A stretch of 36,160 bases of DNA from an uncultured Butyricicoccus sp. (GTDB lineage Bacteria; Bacillota; Clostridia; Oscillospirales; Butyricicoccaceae): contig CAKTAV010000017.1 of the NCBI GenBank assembly GCA_934532985.1, forward strand, positions 1 to 36,160, in the 5' to 3' direction. Both the position numbers and the translations under genes were made by a program. The first letter of the stretch is position 1. The number at the start of each line of letters is the position of its first letter. Below, piece by piece: positions 23,772 to 32,766 of the stretch. The notes beneath the pieces are model-generated. The model ran no database searches and was not told the origin of the DNA. It was given only the letters and a program-made list of their open reading frames with translations.

Positions 23772-24674
23772 ATGAATGTTTGTGTGTTCGGCGCCGGTAA
23801 TATGGGTGCACGTATCGCCGAAGTCTTTCTGAGCCATGACCACGAGGTGGCTCTGGTTGATGTACAGGACCGTTTTCTGCAAAACGGTTATTCCAGAATT
23901 GAAAATGACTATAACTTCCTTGTCCGCAAGGGCAAGATGGAGGAAGCGCGCAAGGATGCGCTGCTCTCCAAGCTCAAGCTGACGACCGACCGCAAGGTTG
24001 CCGCAAACGCTGACTTTGTCATGGAGGTCATCCTGGAGCGCATGGACCTGAAAAAGGAACTGCTCCGTGAACTGGACTTTATCTGCCCGGCGCACACCAT
24101 CTTTGCGTCCAACACCTCGGCAATGTCGATCACCGAAATGGCGGCGGCGGTTCCGCACCGCTCGACCAAATTCGTCGGCTGCCACTTCTTCAACCCGCCG
24201 CAGATCATGAAGCTGGTTGAGGTTATTCACGCCATGCAGACGTCCAACGAGACGTTTGAATTTACGATGAACCTGATGAAGGAGCTGGGCAAGACGCCGG
24301 TTCCGGTCAACGAAGGCCCAGGCTTTGTCGTCAACCGCATGCTGATCCCGATGATGAATGAGGCAATCGGTATTGTCGCTGACGGCATCGCATCGCCAGA
24401 GGATGTTGACCGCGCCATGCAGCTGGGCGCCGGTATGAAATCCGGTCCGCTTCACACCGCCGATCTGGTCGGTCACGACGTCAATCTGGCGATCATGGAA
24501 ACCATCTGCCACGAAACCGGCGACCAAAAGTATCGCCCGCATCCGCTGCTGCGCAAGATGGTTCGCGCCGGTCTGCTGGGTGTCAAATCCGGCAAGGGCT
24601 TCTTTACTTATGACGGACCGTATGGCAAGGAAATTCCGGGCACGGAATTCCATTGCTACTCCCTGAAGCGCTGA
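23772..24674 (+). CDS. 3-hydroxybutyryl-CoA dehydrogenase, copy 2
   Basis: The 300-residue paralogue of the dehydrogenase at 19693 has the same Rossmann motif (VFGAGNMGARIAEVF) and catalytic segment (GCHFFNPPQIMKL). Protein identity is very high apart from scattered changes in the first 90 residues and a different last dozen residues (TEFHCYSLKR instead of GQLKNPLNLNDN). It is not in the butyrate cluster but has its own promoter, a long leader with an inverted repeat, and its own terminator. An internal stretch is almost identical in DNA to copy 1 whereas both sides differ at many silent sites. Separate regulation of the two copies is likely. Confidence 0.93.
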   Translation: MNVCVFGAGNMGARIAEVFLSHDHEVALVDVQDRFLQNGYSRIENDYNFLVRKGKMEEARKDALLSKLKLTTDRKVAANADFVMEVILERMDLKKELLRELDFICPAHTIFASNTSAMSITEMAAAVPHRSTKFVGCHFFNPPQIMKLVEVIHAMQTSNETFEFTMNLMKELGKTPVPVNEGPGFVVNRMLIPMMNEAIGIVADGIASPEDVDRAMQLGAGMKSGPLHTADLVGHDVNLAIMETICHETGDQKYRPHPLLRKMVRAGLLGVKSGKGFFTYDGPYGKEIPGTEFHCYSLKR

Positions 24675-24733
24675 ACATCTGCTTTATTTTCCCGGTACTG
24701 TTTTCTCCGGGATTTGGAATGGATAGAAAAGAG

Positions 24734-24765
24734 AAGACCGCCGATGTTCCATCGGCGGTCTTTGC
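24734..24765 (+). terminator. Terminator after hbd copy 2
   Basis: AAGACCGCCGATG pairs with CATCGGCGGTCTT around a 3-base loop, followed by TTTGCTTTTT. The next 300 bases up to 25060 are AT-rich and show no gene. Confidence 0.9.
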
Positions 24766-25060
24766 TTTTTCCTGGAAAATTTGCGGCAAATTCCTGAGTT
24801 TTGATTGTATTCCTCTGAGTTTCGGCAATCTATTTCATGGAAAACCGTATTCTTTTCACCATTTCTTGGCGTTTATTTCTGTTTTATTATGAATTATTCC
24901 TACTCTTTCCATTTCTGGTATGACTTTTTTTGTGGTTATTTCCAATCTTACAAATTATAGGTGAGAAATTGCGAATTTCTTGTTGAAATATGGCGTTCTA
25001 TACTTCATAATAGAATCATGGCAAAAGGTAATTTCCTATGAACTCGGATTTTCATTTGGG

Positions 25061-25570
25061 TTAACCAAGGTGCCGCACCAGCCAAGCTGCGGATACAAAC
25101 GCCGCAAGGTCAGCCATCACTGCCGCCGGAATCAGCCACCGCGTCTGTTTGAGAGCCAGATGCCCCGTGTAAATTCCAATGGTATAAAAGCTGGTCTCGG
25201 ATGCCCCTAACATCACGGCGGCAATACGTCCCGCTTCGCTGTCCACCCCGCTTGCCTTCATAATTTCACGGCCGAGTGCCAGTCCGCCGCTTCCGCTAAA
25301 CGGTTTTAACAGCACCAGTGCAGCGCATTCCCTTGGAATCCCCACTGCGGAGAGAACTGGCTGCAGTGCAGAACCCGCCACATCAATGGCACCGGAAGCA
25401 CGCAGCATACTGACCGCCGTAATGAGCGCAAGCAGCGTTGGCAGCAGGTGCACCGCTGTCCGAATTCCCTTTTGTGCGCCCCGCAGAAAAACGCCGAAGA
25501 CATCTAGGCCTCGGGAGAGGGCCATGATCGCCGTCAGTGTAATCAGCGCCGGTATGAGCAAATCCGTCAT
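25061..25570 (-). CDS. spmB: Spore maturation protein B
   Basis: The 169-residue integral membrane protein belongs to the nucleoside-recognition (Gate) domain family. SpmA and SpmB together are needed for proper dehydration of the spore core in Bacillus. Hydrophobic segments alternate with conserved motifs LLPTLLALITAVSMLRASGA, KPFSGSGGLALG and GASETSFYTIGIY. Its ATG (25570-25568) overlaps the stop of spmA by four bases (ATGA), so translation is coupled. Upstream in-frame ATG codons lie inside spmA and were rejected. Confidence 0.93.
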   Translation of the reverse strand: MTDLLIPALITLTAIMALSRGLDVFGVFLRGAQKGIRTAVHLLPTLLALITAVSMLRASGAIDVAGSALQPVLSAVGIPRECAALVLLKPFSGSGGLALGREIMKASGVDSEAGRIAAVMLGASETSFYTIGIYTGHLALKQTRWLIPAAVMADLAAFVSAAWLVRHLG

Positions 25571-26142
25571 GTTGCTTTTCCCTTCTTTGCCCATGCAGAG
25601 AACAGATATGACGCTGCAAGTCCTGTGAGCACGGAGAACACAGAGGCACCCCATACTGCGGGCATGATGTCAAATGGTGTCTGCGATCCCAGCGCCGCTC
25701 GAACAGCGGCCACGGTCGTCGGGATCAGTTGCAGAGAAGTTGTATTTAATACAAGAAATCGAAGCAAATCATCGGACTCCCCCATCGTTTGCGCCATTCG
25801 CTCGGCTGCTTTCAGGCCGAATGGGGTCGCAGCGTTGCTGAGTCCCAATAGATTTGCGGTAACATTGGCAGAAATGTACTGCTGTGCAGTTTCATCTGCC
25901 GATGGAAACAGCCGACGGAGAATCGGTCGAAGCAGCGCGGCAATCCTTCGGGTAATGCCACACTGTTCCATGAGCTCCATCACGCCGGACCACAGCCCGA
26001 TAATGGCAACCATCGTGATGCATAAACTTACGGCGTCACCGGCCCCCTCCGTCACCGCTTGTGCCAGTTCGCTGGTTCTGCCCATCAGGCAGGCGGTTAC
26101 ACAGGAGAGAAGCAACAGCCCGACCCAGACATAGGAAAGCAT
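25567..26142 (-). CDS. spmA: Spore maturation protein A
   Basis: The 191-residue membrane protein of the Gate-domain family is partner to SpmB. Typical motifs are seen: AGDAVSLCITMVAIIGLWSGVMEL, SANVTANLLGLSNAATPFGLKA and FLVLNTTSLQLIPTTV. I chose ATG 26142, behind AAAGGGGA, over a TTG one codon earlier. It is the first gene of a two-gene operon, divergent from an AbrB-like regulator 75 bases away. Confidence 0.93.
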   Translation of the reverse strand: MLSYVWVGLLLLSCVTACLMGRTSELAQAVTEGAGDAVSLCITMVAIIGLWSGVMELMEQCGITRRIAALLRPILRRLFPSADETAQQYISANVTANLLGLSNAATPFGLKAAERMAQTMGESDDLLRFLVLNTTSLQLIPTTVAAVRAALGSQTPFDIMPAVWGASVFSVLTGLAASYLFSAWAKKGKAT

Positions 26143-26217
26143 CAAAATTCCCCTTTCCCCACCGATTGCTGTGCAAGAAAATGCACGGCTACAAATTTTG
26201 AGAAGGAAGTGCTTGTT

Positions 26218-26466
26218 ATGAAATCCACTGGTATTGTAAGAAAAGTCGATGAACTTGGACGCGTCGTTCTGCCGATCGAGCTGCGCCGCACGCTTGGCAT
26301 CGAGGTAAAGGACTCTCTGGAAATTTACGTAGACGGCTCTCAGATCATTCTGAAGAAGTATGAGCCGGCATGCATCTTCTGCGGCAACGCAAAGGATGTA
26401 CTGAGCATCAAGGGAAAAAACATCTGCCGTTCCTGCTTGAAGGACATCGCAGATATGGATGTATAA
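26218..26466 (+). CDS. AbrB-family transition-state type regulator with zinc-ribbon-like tail
   Basis: The 82-residue DNA-binding protein has the swapped-hairpin AbrB domain TGIVRKVDELGRVVLPIELRRTLGI at the N-terminus. The C-terminus contains CIFCGN and ICRSC, two CxxC pairs that could bind zinc, a layout common in clostridial AbrB-like proteins. AAGGAAG precedes the ATG. Its place between spmA and spoIIID suggests a link with stationary phase or sporulation, but targets are unknown. Confidence 0.93.
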   Translation: MKSTGIVRKVDELGRVVLPIELRRTLGIEVKDSLEIYVDGSQIILKKYEPACIFCGNAKDVLSIKGKNICRSCLKDIADMDV

Positions 26467-26487
26467 TTCGTTACGAACGAGATAGAA

Positions 26488-26519
26488 AATACGGGAACGA
26501 AATGTTCCCGTATTTTTTT
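26488..26519. terminator. Terminator shared by the AbrB-like gene and spoIIID
   Basis: AATACGGGAAC pairs with GTTCCCGTATT around GAAAT, followed by a run of T on the plus strand. The minus-strand tail TTTTC also allows function for the convergent spoIIID. Confidence 0.88.
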
Positions 26520-26766
26520 ATTCTCCGCAGTATTTTCGGCGCGTGGCCAGTCCTCCGCGGATATGACGTTCCTCTTTATTCTTCTGTAAAACCTCACGTA
26601 CCTGTAAATACAGCGGACGGTTTAGATATTGTAGACGTTGGGTAATGTCCTTATGGACGGTGGACTTGCTGACGCCAAACTTGGCGGCGGCCTGTCGAAC
26701 CGTTGCTCCTGTCTCGACCATATACTCCGCAAGCGCGACGGCTCGTTCTTCCGGCTGTCCCTTCAT
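26518..26766 (-). CDS. spoIIID: Sporulation transcription factor SpoIIID
   Basis: The 82-residue mother-cell regulator has the highly characteristic helix-turn-helix AAKFGVSKSTVHKDITQRL, followed by the basic tail RHIRGGLATRRKY, which matches B. subtilis SpoIIID (RHLRGGEATKLKY). The start at 26766 has AGGAGG at about 7 bases; a longer frame to 26799 is rejected. In Bacillus and Clostridium it modulates sigma-E and sigma-K genes. With spmA and spmB nearby it indicates the organism can sporulate or recently could. Confidence 0.96.
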   Translation of the reverse strand: MKGQPEERAVALAEYMVETGATVRQAAAKFGVSKSTVHKDITQRLQYLNRPLYLQVREVLQKNKEERHIRGGLATRRKYCGE

Positions 26767-26924
26767 GAAATACCCTCCTGACATGGCTTGGTAGTTCATA
26801 TCTATGCACTTGCGGAACAGAAAAGACGTGCCGAGAGGAGATTTTCTCAGTATTTTCCACCACTAATATTGTCCACTTTCGAAATCGTAAAATTTTTCAT
26901 TTTTCGAACGCGGCAGTATAAAAC

Positions 26925-26965
26925 AGCACCGCCCGATACTCCTTGTTGAAGTGCCGAGCGGTGCT
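26925..26965 (-). terminator. Terminator after the leucine-rich repeat gene
   Basis: On the minus strand AGCACCGCTCG pairs with CGGGCGGTGCT (one G-T pair) and is followed by GTTTTATAC. Confidence 0.75.
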
Positions 26966-26977
26966 CTGTTGTTCGTC

Positions 26978-29224
26978 TTATTTCACGCGAACCGGTTTGC
27001 TCCAGTCGCTCATTAGGGTCGTGCCCCCGATGGTACGGTAAGCGCAGATTTTATAATATCCTCGCTTGCCCGATGCCAGCCTCTGTTTGACCGTTGTCGC
27101 TTCCTTTGGCGTCTTGATTGTCATCACCTGCTGATAGGTGCCGTTTTTCTTGGACGCATATATCACTTGGTATCCGGTCAATCTCTGCTTTTTGTTAACA
27201 GCAACCAAGACCGTTACGCCCTTCTGCCCTCGCGTATAATTCGCCGATGGCGTCGTTGGCAATTGCCAGGTCTTTGGCGTCGCCTGTTCGATCTTCTGTA
27301 CCCTTCCACTCTCATCCCGCCACTCGGACGTATCCTTACGATAATACACCCTGAGCAATGTCGTATCCGTACCGGCGAACGTGCCGCCCACTCCGCGTTT
27401 GCTTTTAACCAACGTCGGTCGATTCCCCATAAAATAGACTTCATCGAGCACCGTCATTCCCGCCAGCGCGCGTTCCTTGATCTCCGTGACGGATGCCGGA
27501 ATCACCAATTTTTCCACCTGTGTTCCTTCAAACACAGCCGTCTCTAACGTTTTCAGTGAGCCATCCAACGGCAGGCTGATCTTACTCAGCCCCGTATCAC
27601 TAAAGGCGCTCTCCTGAATCTGTTTGCACGACTTCGGTATCGTCAAACGGTTCAGCAGCATGCACTGCGCAAAGGCGCCGGTTTCTATCGTTTTCAGCCC
27701 GTTCTTCAGCGACAAGCGCTCCAGCTTTTCACAGTCGTAAAACGCATATTCTCCGATCGTCCGCACGGTACGCGGCAGCGTCAGGCGGGTCACCACCGCA
27801 TTCATCGCCGCGGCATACGCTTCAATCCGAGCGACTCCCTTCGGCAAAGAAACTGATGTGCCGCACTGCTCCGGCAGCTTGACCAATGTCTGTCGATCCT
27901 TGGTATACAAGCTGCCGTTGTCCGTACAATACGACGGATTTTCTTCCGCAACTGCGATCGAGCGCAGCGCGTCACACATGGCAAAATTACCCGGATCGCT
28001 CGTGGTATTCAGCTCCGTTGCCGTGGAGGGAAGCGTGATCGTTTCAATCTGATTACATCCGTACACCGCGCCCACCGCCAGTGTGCGGATGCCCTCTGGA
28101 ATGGCCACATCGCCGGATGCACCGTTTGCCAGTACAACCAGCGTATCTGCCGCCGCCCGCTTGGCCTCCGTTTCCTCCATTCCCGACGCACGGTTTTCTT
28201 TATATTTTTTCTTGTTGATGCGGCACAGCATATCCGATGTCAATGCGACAATATGCTGGTTTCCGTCCTCCACCTCGATTTTCTTTAGATTTTCACAGTA
28301 TAAAAACGGAGCCACACCGATGTCACGCAGCGTGGACGGAAGAAGGAGCGTTTCCAGCTTGCTGCATTTTGCAAATGCATAGTCATCCAGTTCCGTGAGT
28401 CCATTGCCGGTGACGGTTACATGCAGGGTTACTTCCTCCTGCCCGACGGAAATCCGCAGGTCTGCTTTTCCGGTGCTCCATGTCGTAATGACGCGACGCG
28501 GCACAGTGACAACCCCGTTGCTCCCTCGAATCGTGATGTCACTGGCATCGACCGGTTCGCCATCATGGGTCAGATGTTCCTGTATCGAAAACGTCTCCCC
28601 CATGCGCAGCGTCAGCTGGTAGTCATCTCCTGCTGACTCCACACCGCTGAGTACCAGTCCGGTATCGGTATCCTCAGCCTGTTCCGTATTTTCCGGAAGC
28701 ACCGCAACCTCTGCCATTTCTTCCTCGGGCGATATGCCGGATGTCACGCGCCCCTCCCCCTGTTTTGTGACCGTCAGGCGCGTTTGTGAGTCATCGTTAA
28801 AGACAAGCTCCTCCAGCCGCTCACATTCAAAAAAGGCTTCGGTTCGGATGCACACAATACTATCCGGAAACACAACCTTTCGGAGACGCGGGCAGTCCGA
28901 AAAGGCAGAGGAATTCACCTCCGTCACCGGATAAATCTCTCCGCTTTGCAGCGCAATCTCACTGGGTATCGTCAGCGTCCCGCGAACCTTTTCACACGAT
29001 GTCACAACGGCATAGCCTGTCTCCTGAATGGCGAACGTTACCTTTCCGCCGCTGACGTCCTTCACTTGTACGGTCTGTGTCATCTTATCCCGCGCATGGA
29101 CACGCACCGTCTCTGATTCCCCCTGCGGTGCGACGGTTCCCTCAGCCGCTCGTGTCGGTGTCGCTCCCATGGTCATCGCGGAAATCAGCAGTCCGGCCAA
29201 CAGCCGTCGCATTGCACTCCTCAT
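26978..29224 (-). CDS. Secreted BspA-type leucine-rich repeat protein
   Basis: The protein has 748 residues. A signal peptide (MRSAMRRLLAGLLISAMTMG, cleavage near TRAAEG) is followed by many BspA/LRR_5 repeats, for example LTLPRTVRTIGEYAFYDCEKLERL and LKTIETGAFAQC, interrupted by an Ig-like segment (about residues 195-275) that contains a hypothetical bacterial-Ig pattern. A fibronectin type III-like domain closes the protein (LTGYQVIYASKKNGTYQQV to WSKPVRVK). No LPXTG or C-terminal membrane anchor is visible, so it is probably released or held non-covalently. Such proteins mediate adhesion or host contact in gut and oral bacteria. It has its own promoter and terminator. Confidence 0.9.
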   Translation of the reverse strand: MRSAMRRLLAGLLISAMTMGATPTRAAEGTVAPQGESETVRVHARDKMTQTVQVKDVSGGKVTFAIQETGYAVVTSCEKVRGTLTIPSEIALQSGEIYPVTEVNSSAFSDCPRLRKVVFPDSIVCIRTEAFFECERLEELVFNDDSQTRLTVTKQGEGRVTSGISPEEEMAEVAVLPENTEQAEDTDTGLVLSGVESAGDDYQLTLRMGETFSIQEHLTHDGEPVDASDITIRGSNGVVTVPRRVITTWSTGKADLRISVGQEEVTLHVTVTGNGLTELDDYAFAKCSKLETLLLPSTLRDIGVAPFLYCENLKKIEVEDGNQHIVALTSDMLCRINKKKYKENRASGMEETEAKRAAADTLVVLANGASGDVAIPEGIRTLAVGAVYGCNQIETITLPSTATELNTTSDPGNFAMCDALRSIAVAEENPSYCTDNGSLYTKDRQTLVKLPEQCGTSVSLPKGVARIEAYAAAMNAVVTRLTLPRTVRTIGEYAFYDCEKLERLSLKNGLKTIETGAFAQCMLLNRLTIPKSCKQIQESAFSDTGLSKISLPLDGSLKTLETAVFEGTQVEKLVIPASVTEIKERALAGMTVLDEVYFMGNRPTLVKSKRGVGGTFAGTDTTLLRVYYRKDTSEWRDESGRVQKIEQATPKTWQLPTTPSANYTRGQKGVTVLVAVNKKQRLTGYQVIYASKKNGTYQQVMTIKTPKEATTVKQRLASGKRGYYKICAYRTIGGTTLMSDWSKPVRVK

Positions 29225-29281
29225 ATTGGTCTCCTCTCATTGATATCCTCTATCCGTATCTCTCGTTGCAGTAGTATTCTC

Positions 29282-29310
29282 ATTATATCGAAATGCCTAC
29301 CCAAAAGCAA
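29282..29310 (-). promoter_or_regulatory. Promoter of the leucine-rich repeat gene
   Basis: On the minus strand TTGCTT (29310-29305) and a perfect TATAAT (29287-29282) are separated by 17 bases, about 58 bases before the start. Confidence 0.8.
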
Positions 29311-29447
29311 GATTTCCGTGTCCAAATTTCCGATTTTCTTCACAATTCCCCTTTCTTTCTCGCCATTTGTTTTAGTCATCTTTCCCAACCTTCCCCATTT
29401 GTTCCATTCAATTTACACAAAAAAAATTGTAACATTTCACATCCCCC

Positions 29448-29476
29448 TTGCAATTCATGCAGAGATGCGCTATACT
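29448..29476 (+). promoter_or_regulatory. Promoter of the riboflavin operon
   Basis: TTGCAA and TATACT are 17 bases apart, placing the transcript start about 20 bases before the FMN riboswitch. Confidence 0.85.
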
Positions 29477-29502
29477 GTGTTTGTCAGTAAAATAACGATG
29501 TT

Positions 29503-29618
29503 TTCAGGGCAGGGTGAAAATCCCGACCGGCGGTACAGCCCGCGACCCGCAGGAAATACCACCTGCGGTTGATTCGGTGAAACTCCGAAGCCGACAGTAT
29601 AGTCTGGATGAAAGAAGA
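29503..29618 (+). ncRNA. FMN riboswitch (RFN element)
   Basis: The conserved blocks are in order: CAGGGCAGGGTGAAAATCCC, GACCGGCGGTA, AGCCCGCGA, a variable hairpin CCGCAGG...CCTGCGG, GATTCGGTGAAACTCCG, AGCCGACAGTATAGTCTGGA and TGAAAGAAGA. FMN binding would favour the terminator hairpin at 29660 and shut off riboflavin synthesis. Confidence 0.97.
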
Positions 29619-29659
29619 CATGAATGGGACATGTTACAATGTCTCCCTTTTCTGCCGCT

Positions 29660-29689
29660 CTGATTCGAAGGAATCAGATTTTTTATTTT
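29660..29689 (+). terminator. Riboswitch-controlled terminator
   Basis: CTGATTC and GAATCAG pair around GAAG and are followed by ATTTTTTATTTT, 57 bases before ribD. This is the expression platform of the FMN riboswitch. Confidence 0.85.
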
Positions 29690-29745
29690 GTGCCCTGTTT
29701 CGCAACACGAAGCAAGGGCATTTTTTGTTTGGAGCTGATACCATT

Positions 29746-30846
29746 ATGACCGATATCGAATATATGCGGCGGGCCCTCGAGCTGGCCCGCCGCGGCGCGG
29801 GTCATGTATCCCCCAACCCGATGGTCGGCGCCGTCATCGTCAAGGACGGGCGCATCATCGGCGAGGGTTGGCACGAGAAAATTGGCGGACTGCACGCCGA
29901 GCGCAACGCGCTGGCGCACTGTATCCAAGATCCCGCCGGTGCGACGATTTACGTCACGCTGGAGCCGTGCTGTCACTGGGGACGCACCCCGCCGTGTACC
30001 GAGGCGATTTTGGAAAACAAGCTCGCGCGCGTTGTCGTCGGCTGTCTCGATCCGAATCCGCTGGTCGGCGGCAAGGGCATCCAAATTTTGCGCGACGCCG
30101 GCGTTATCTGTGAGACCGGCGTGCTGGAAAAGGAATGCCTAGCCATCAACGAGGTGTTCTTCCACTACATCACCCACAAAAAACCATTTATTTTGATGAA
30201 ATACGCCATGACGCTGGACGGCAAGATTGCCGCCGTCACGGGCGATTCCAAGTGGGTGACCGGCAAGCAGGCGCGTCATCACGTACAGGAAACCCGCCGC
30301 CGTCTGTCGGCTATCATGGTCGGCATCGGTACAGTTTTGGCGGATGATCCGATGCTCAACTGCCGTATTGAGGACGGCGTAAATCCCACCCGCATCATCA
30401 TCGACAGCAATCTGCGTCTTCCGCTGGACAGCCAGATTGTCGCCACGTCGACGCGCATCCCGACCTATGTCTTTGCGGCAAATGTCAATGCGGACAAGCA
30501 GAAGGCATTAGAGAGCGCCGGTGTCCACGTCGTATACGCACCGGATGCCAGCACCGGACGGGTCGATCTCCCGCAGGTGATTGACAAGCTCGGCGAGATG
30601 CAGATTGACAGCGTCCTTCTGGAGGGCGGCGGAACGCTCAACGGTGCGTTCATGCAGCTGGGTCTGGTCGATCGGGTGCAGGCGTACATCGCCCCCAAGC
30701 TCATCGGCGGAGCGGACGCCAAGGGACCGGTCGGCGGAGCGGGCATCCCGCTCATGTGCGATGCACAGGCGCTGCTCCATCCCACGATCACCCGCTTGGG
30801 CGATGACATTCTCATCGAAGGCCGCATTCAGAAAGGATGTGTCTGA
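29746..30846 (+). CDS. ribD: Riboflavin biosynthesis bifunctional deaminase/reductase
   Basis: The 366-residue enzyme carries out the second and third steps from GTP. The N-terminal deaminase has the zinc motif HAERNAL and TLEPCCHWGRTPPC. The C-terminal reductase (from about residue 145, MKYAMTLDGKIA) has GDSKWVTG and LLEGGGTLNGAF. Start 29746 is the first ATG in a good context after the riboswitch terminator (GGAG at 11 bases); an earlier ATG inside the riboswitch would be transcribed but is not used. It leads ribD-ribE-ribBA-ribH, with one base overlap to ribE. Confidence 0.97.
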   Translation: MTDIEYMRRALELARRGAGHVSPNPMVGAVIVKDGRIIGEGWHEKIGGLHAERNALAHCIQDPAGATIYVTLEPCCHWGRTPPCTEAILENKLARVVVGCLDPNPLVGGKGIQILRDAGVICETGVLEKECLAINEVFFHYITHKKPFILMKYAMTLDGKIAAVTGDSKWVTGKQARHHVQETRRRLSAIMVGIGTVLADDPMLNCRIEDGVNPTRIIIDSNLRLPLDSQIVATSTRIPTYVFAANVNADKQKALESAGVHVVYAPDASTGRVDLPQVIDKLGEMQIDSVLLEGGGTLNGAFMQLGLVDRVQAYIAPKLIGGADAKGPVGGAGIPLMCDAQALLHPTITRLGDDILIEGRIQKGCV

Positions 30847-31499
30847 TGTTTACCGGAATTATTGAAGAAGTCGGTGAAGTCACCGGACTGCGCCAGAGTG
30901 CAGCCAGCACGGTGCTCGGCATTCGCGCCAAGACCGTACTAGGCGGCACAAAGATCGGTGATTCCATCGCGGTCAACGGCGTTTGTCTGACCGTGGTGCG
31001 CATGACCGACGACGGCTTTGACGGCGACGTCATGCCGGAAACCCTGCGCCGCACGAATCTCGGCGCACTTAAGCCAAAATCCCGCGTCAATCTGGAACGT
31101 GCGATGGCGGCGGACGGACGCTTCGGCGGACACATCGTCGCCGGACACGTCGATGGAACCGGTACGATTACTGAGCTCAAGCCGGAAGGCAACGCCGTGT
31201 GGGTAACGATTTCCTGCGGCTCCGATCTGCTGCGGTACATCGTCGAAAAAGGTTCTATCACCATTGACGGCATCAGCCTGACGGTGGCGTATGTGGATGA
31301 TTCCTGTTTTAAGGTATCCATCATCCCGCACACCGGCGAAGAGACGACGCTGCTCTCCCGCACCTCTGGCTATGTTGTTAATCTGGAAACTGATATTATT
31401 GGAAAATATGTAGAAAAATTAATGAAACCCGCTGAGAATCCGAAAAAACCGGCAAGCAAGCTGAGCGCGGAATTTCTCGCTCAAAACGGATTTCTGTAA
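30846..31499 (+). CDS. ribE: Riboflavin synthase alpha subunit
   Basis: The 217-residue enzyme dismutates two 6,7-dimethyl-8-ribityllumazine molecules to riboflavin. It has two similar halves, each with the lumazine-synthase-fold barrel; the first begins MFTGIIEEVGEV, and GHVDGTG with SITIDGISLTV marks the repeat. Its ATG shares the last base of the ribD stop codon, and AAAGGA lies inside ribD. Confidence 0.97.
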   Translation: MFTGIIEEVGEVTGLRQSAASTVLGIRAKTVLGGTKIGDSIAVNGVCLTVVRMTDDGFDGDVMPETLRRTNLGALKPKSRVNLERAMAADGRFGGHIVAGHVDGTGTITELKPEGNAVWVTISCGSDLLRYIVEKGSITIDGISLTVAYVDDSCFKVSIIPHTGEETTLLSRTSGYVVNLETDIIGKYVEKLMKPAENPKKPASKLSAEFLAQNGFL

Positions 31500-31518
31500 A
31501 TAAGGGAGGAAACCTGAA

Positions 31519-32727
31519 ATGGCTGAATTCAACACGATCGAAGAGGCTCTGGAAGCCCTTCGCAACGGCAAAAACATTCTTGTCATTGATGATCCGGATC
31601 GTGAAAACGAGGGCGACATCATCTGCGCCGCCGAATTTGCAACCACGGAAAACGTCAACTTTATGGCATCCTATGCCAAGGGTCTGATCTGTATGCCGAT
31701 GAGCGGCGACTACTGTGACCGTCTGGGTCTTGACCAGATGGTAACCCGCAACACCGACAACCACGAGACCGCATTCACGGTTTCTATCGACCATGTACAG
31801 ACCACCACCGGTATCTCCGCCGTCGAACGCGGCTTTACCGCACGCGCTACCGTTCTGGCAGACGCGAAGCCGGAGGACTTCCGTCGTCCGGGTCATATGT
31901 TCCCGCTGCGTGCCCGCGAGGGCGGTGTTCTGTGCCGTTCCGGTCACACGGAAGCAACGGTTGATCTGTGCCGTCTGGCCGGTCTGCGTCCGGTTGGTCT
32001 GTGCTGTGAGATCATGCGTGAGGATGGCTCCATGATGCGTACCACGGAACTGAAGGAGTTCGCCAAGGAGCACAATCTGGTCATGATCAGCATCGCTGAC
32101 CTGATTTCTTATCGCATGCGCGACAAGGACGAGGCGCTGGTAACGGAGGTCGCTTGTGCGGATTTCCCTACGAAGTACGGTCACTTTAAGATTCACGGCT
32201 TTGTCAATAAGCTGAACGGAGAGCATCATGTGGCCGTAACCATGGGTGATGTCGGAGACGGCAATCCGGTGCTCTGCCGTGTACACTCGGAGTGTCTGAC
32301 CGGCGACGCGCTCGGTTCCGCCCGCTGCGACTGCGGCGAACAGCTGGAGGCGGCAATGAAGGCAATTGCCAAGGAAGGCCGCGGCATGGTGCTGTATCTC
32401 CGTCAGGAAGGACGCGGCATCGGCCTGATCAACAAGCTGCGTGCGTATGAGCTTCAGGATCAGGGCTATGACACAGTAGACGCTAACATCAAGTTGGGAT
32501 TTGCCTCCGACCTGCGTGAGTACGGTATTGGCGCACAGATTCTAGTGGCACTCGGTGTACACGAGCTGCGTCTGATGACCAATAACCCGAAGAAGATTCA
32601 CGGTCTGTCCGGCTACGGTCTGAAGATTGTCGAGCGTGTGCCGATTCAGATCGCGGCAAACCCGACCGACGCATTCTATCTCAAGACCAAGCAGATGCGT
32701 ATGGATCACATGACCAAGTACGAATAA
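31519..32727 (+). CDS. ribBA: 3,4-dihydroxy-2-butanone 4-phosphate synthase / GTP cyclohydrolase II
   Basis: The 402-residue fusion provides both precursors of the pathway. The first 200 residues contain the synthase motif DDPDRENEGDI and GHTEATVDLCRLAG. The second half has the cyclohydrolase zinc cysteines in HSECLTGDALGSARCDCGEQL and the RQEGRGIGL motif. GGGAGGAA precedes the ATG, 19 bases after ribE. Confidence 0.97.
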   Translation: MAEFNTIEEALEALRNGKNILVIDDPDRENEGDIICAAEFATTENVNFMASYAKGLICMPMSGDYCDRLGLDQMVTRNTDNHETAFTVSIDHVQTTTGISAVERGFTARATVLADAKPEDFRRPGHMFPLRAREGGVLCRSGHTEATVDLCRLAGLRPVGLCCEIMREDGSMMRTTELKEFAKEHNLVMISIADLISYRMRDKDEALVTEVACADFPTKYGHFKIHGFVNKLNGEHHVAVTMGDVGDGNPVLCRVHSECLTGDALGSARCDCGEQLEAAMKAIAKEGRGMVLYLRQEGRGIGLINKLRAYELQDQGYDTVDANIKLGFASDLREYGIGAQILVALGVHELRLMTNNPKKIHGLSGYGLKIVERVPIQIAANPTDAFYLKTKQMRMDHMTKYE

Positions 32728-32766
32728 GTTATCATTCACCCTGTTAATGTAAAGGAGATTTTTGAT

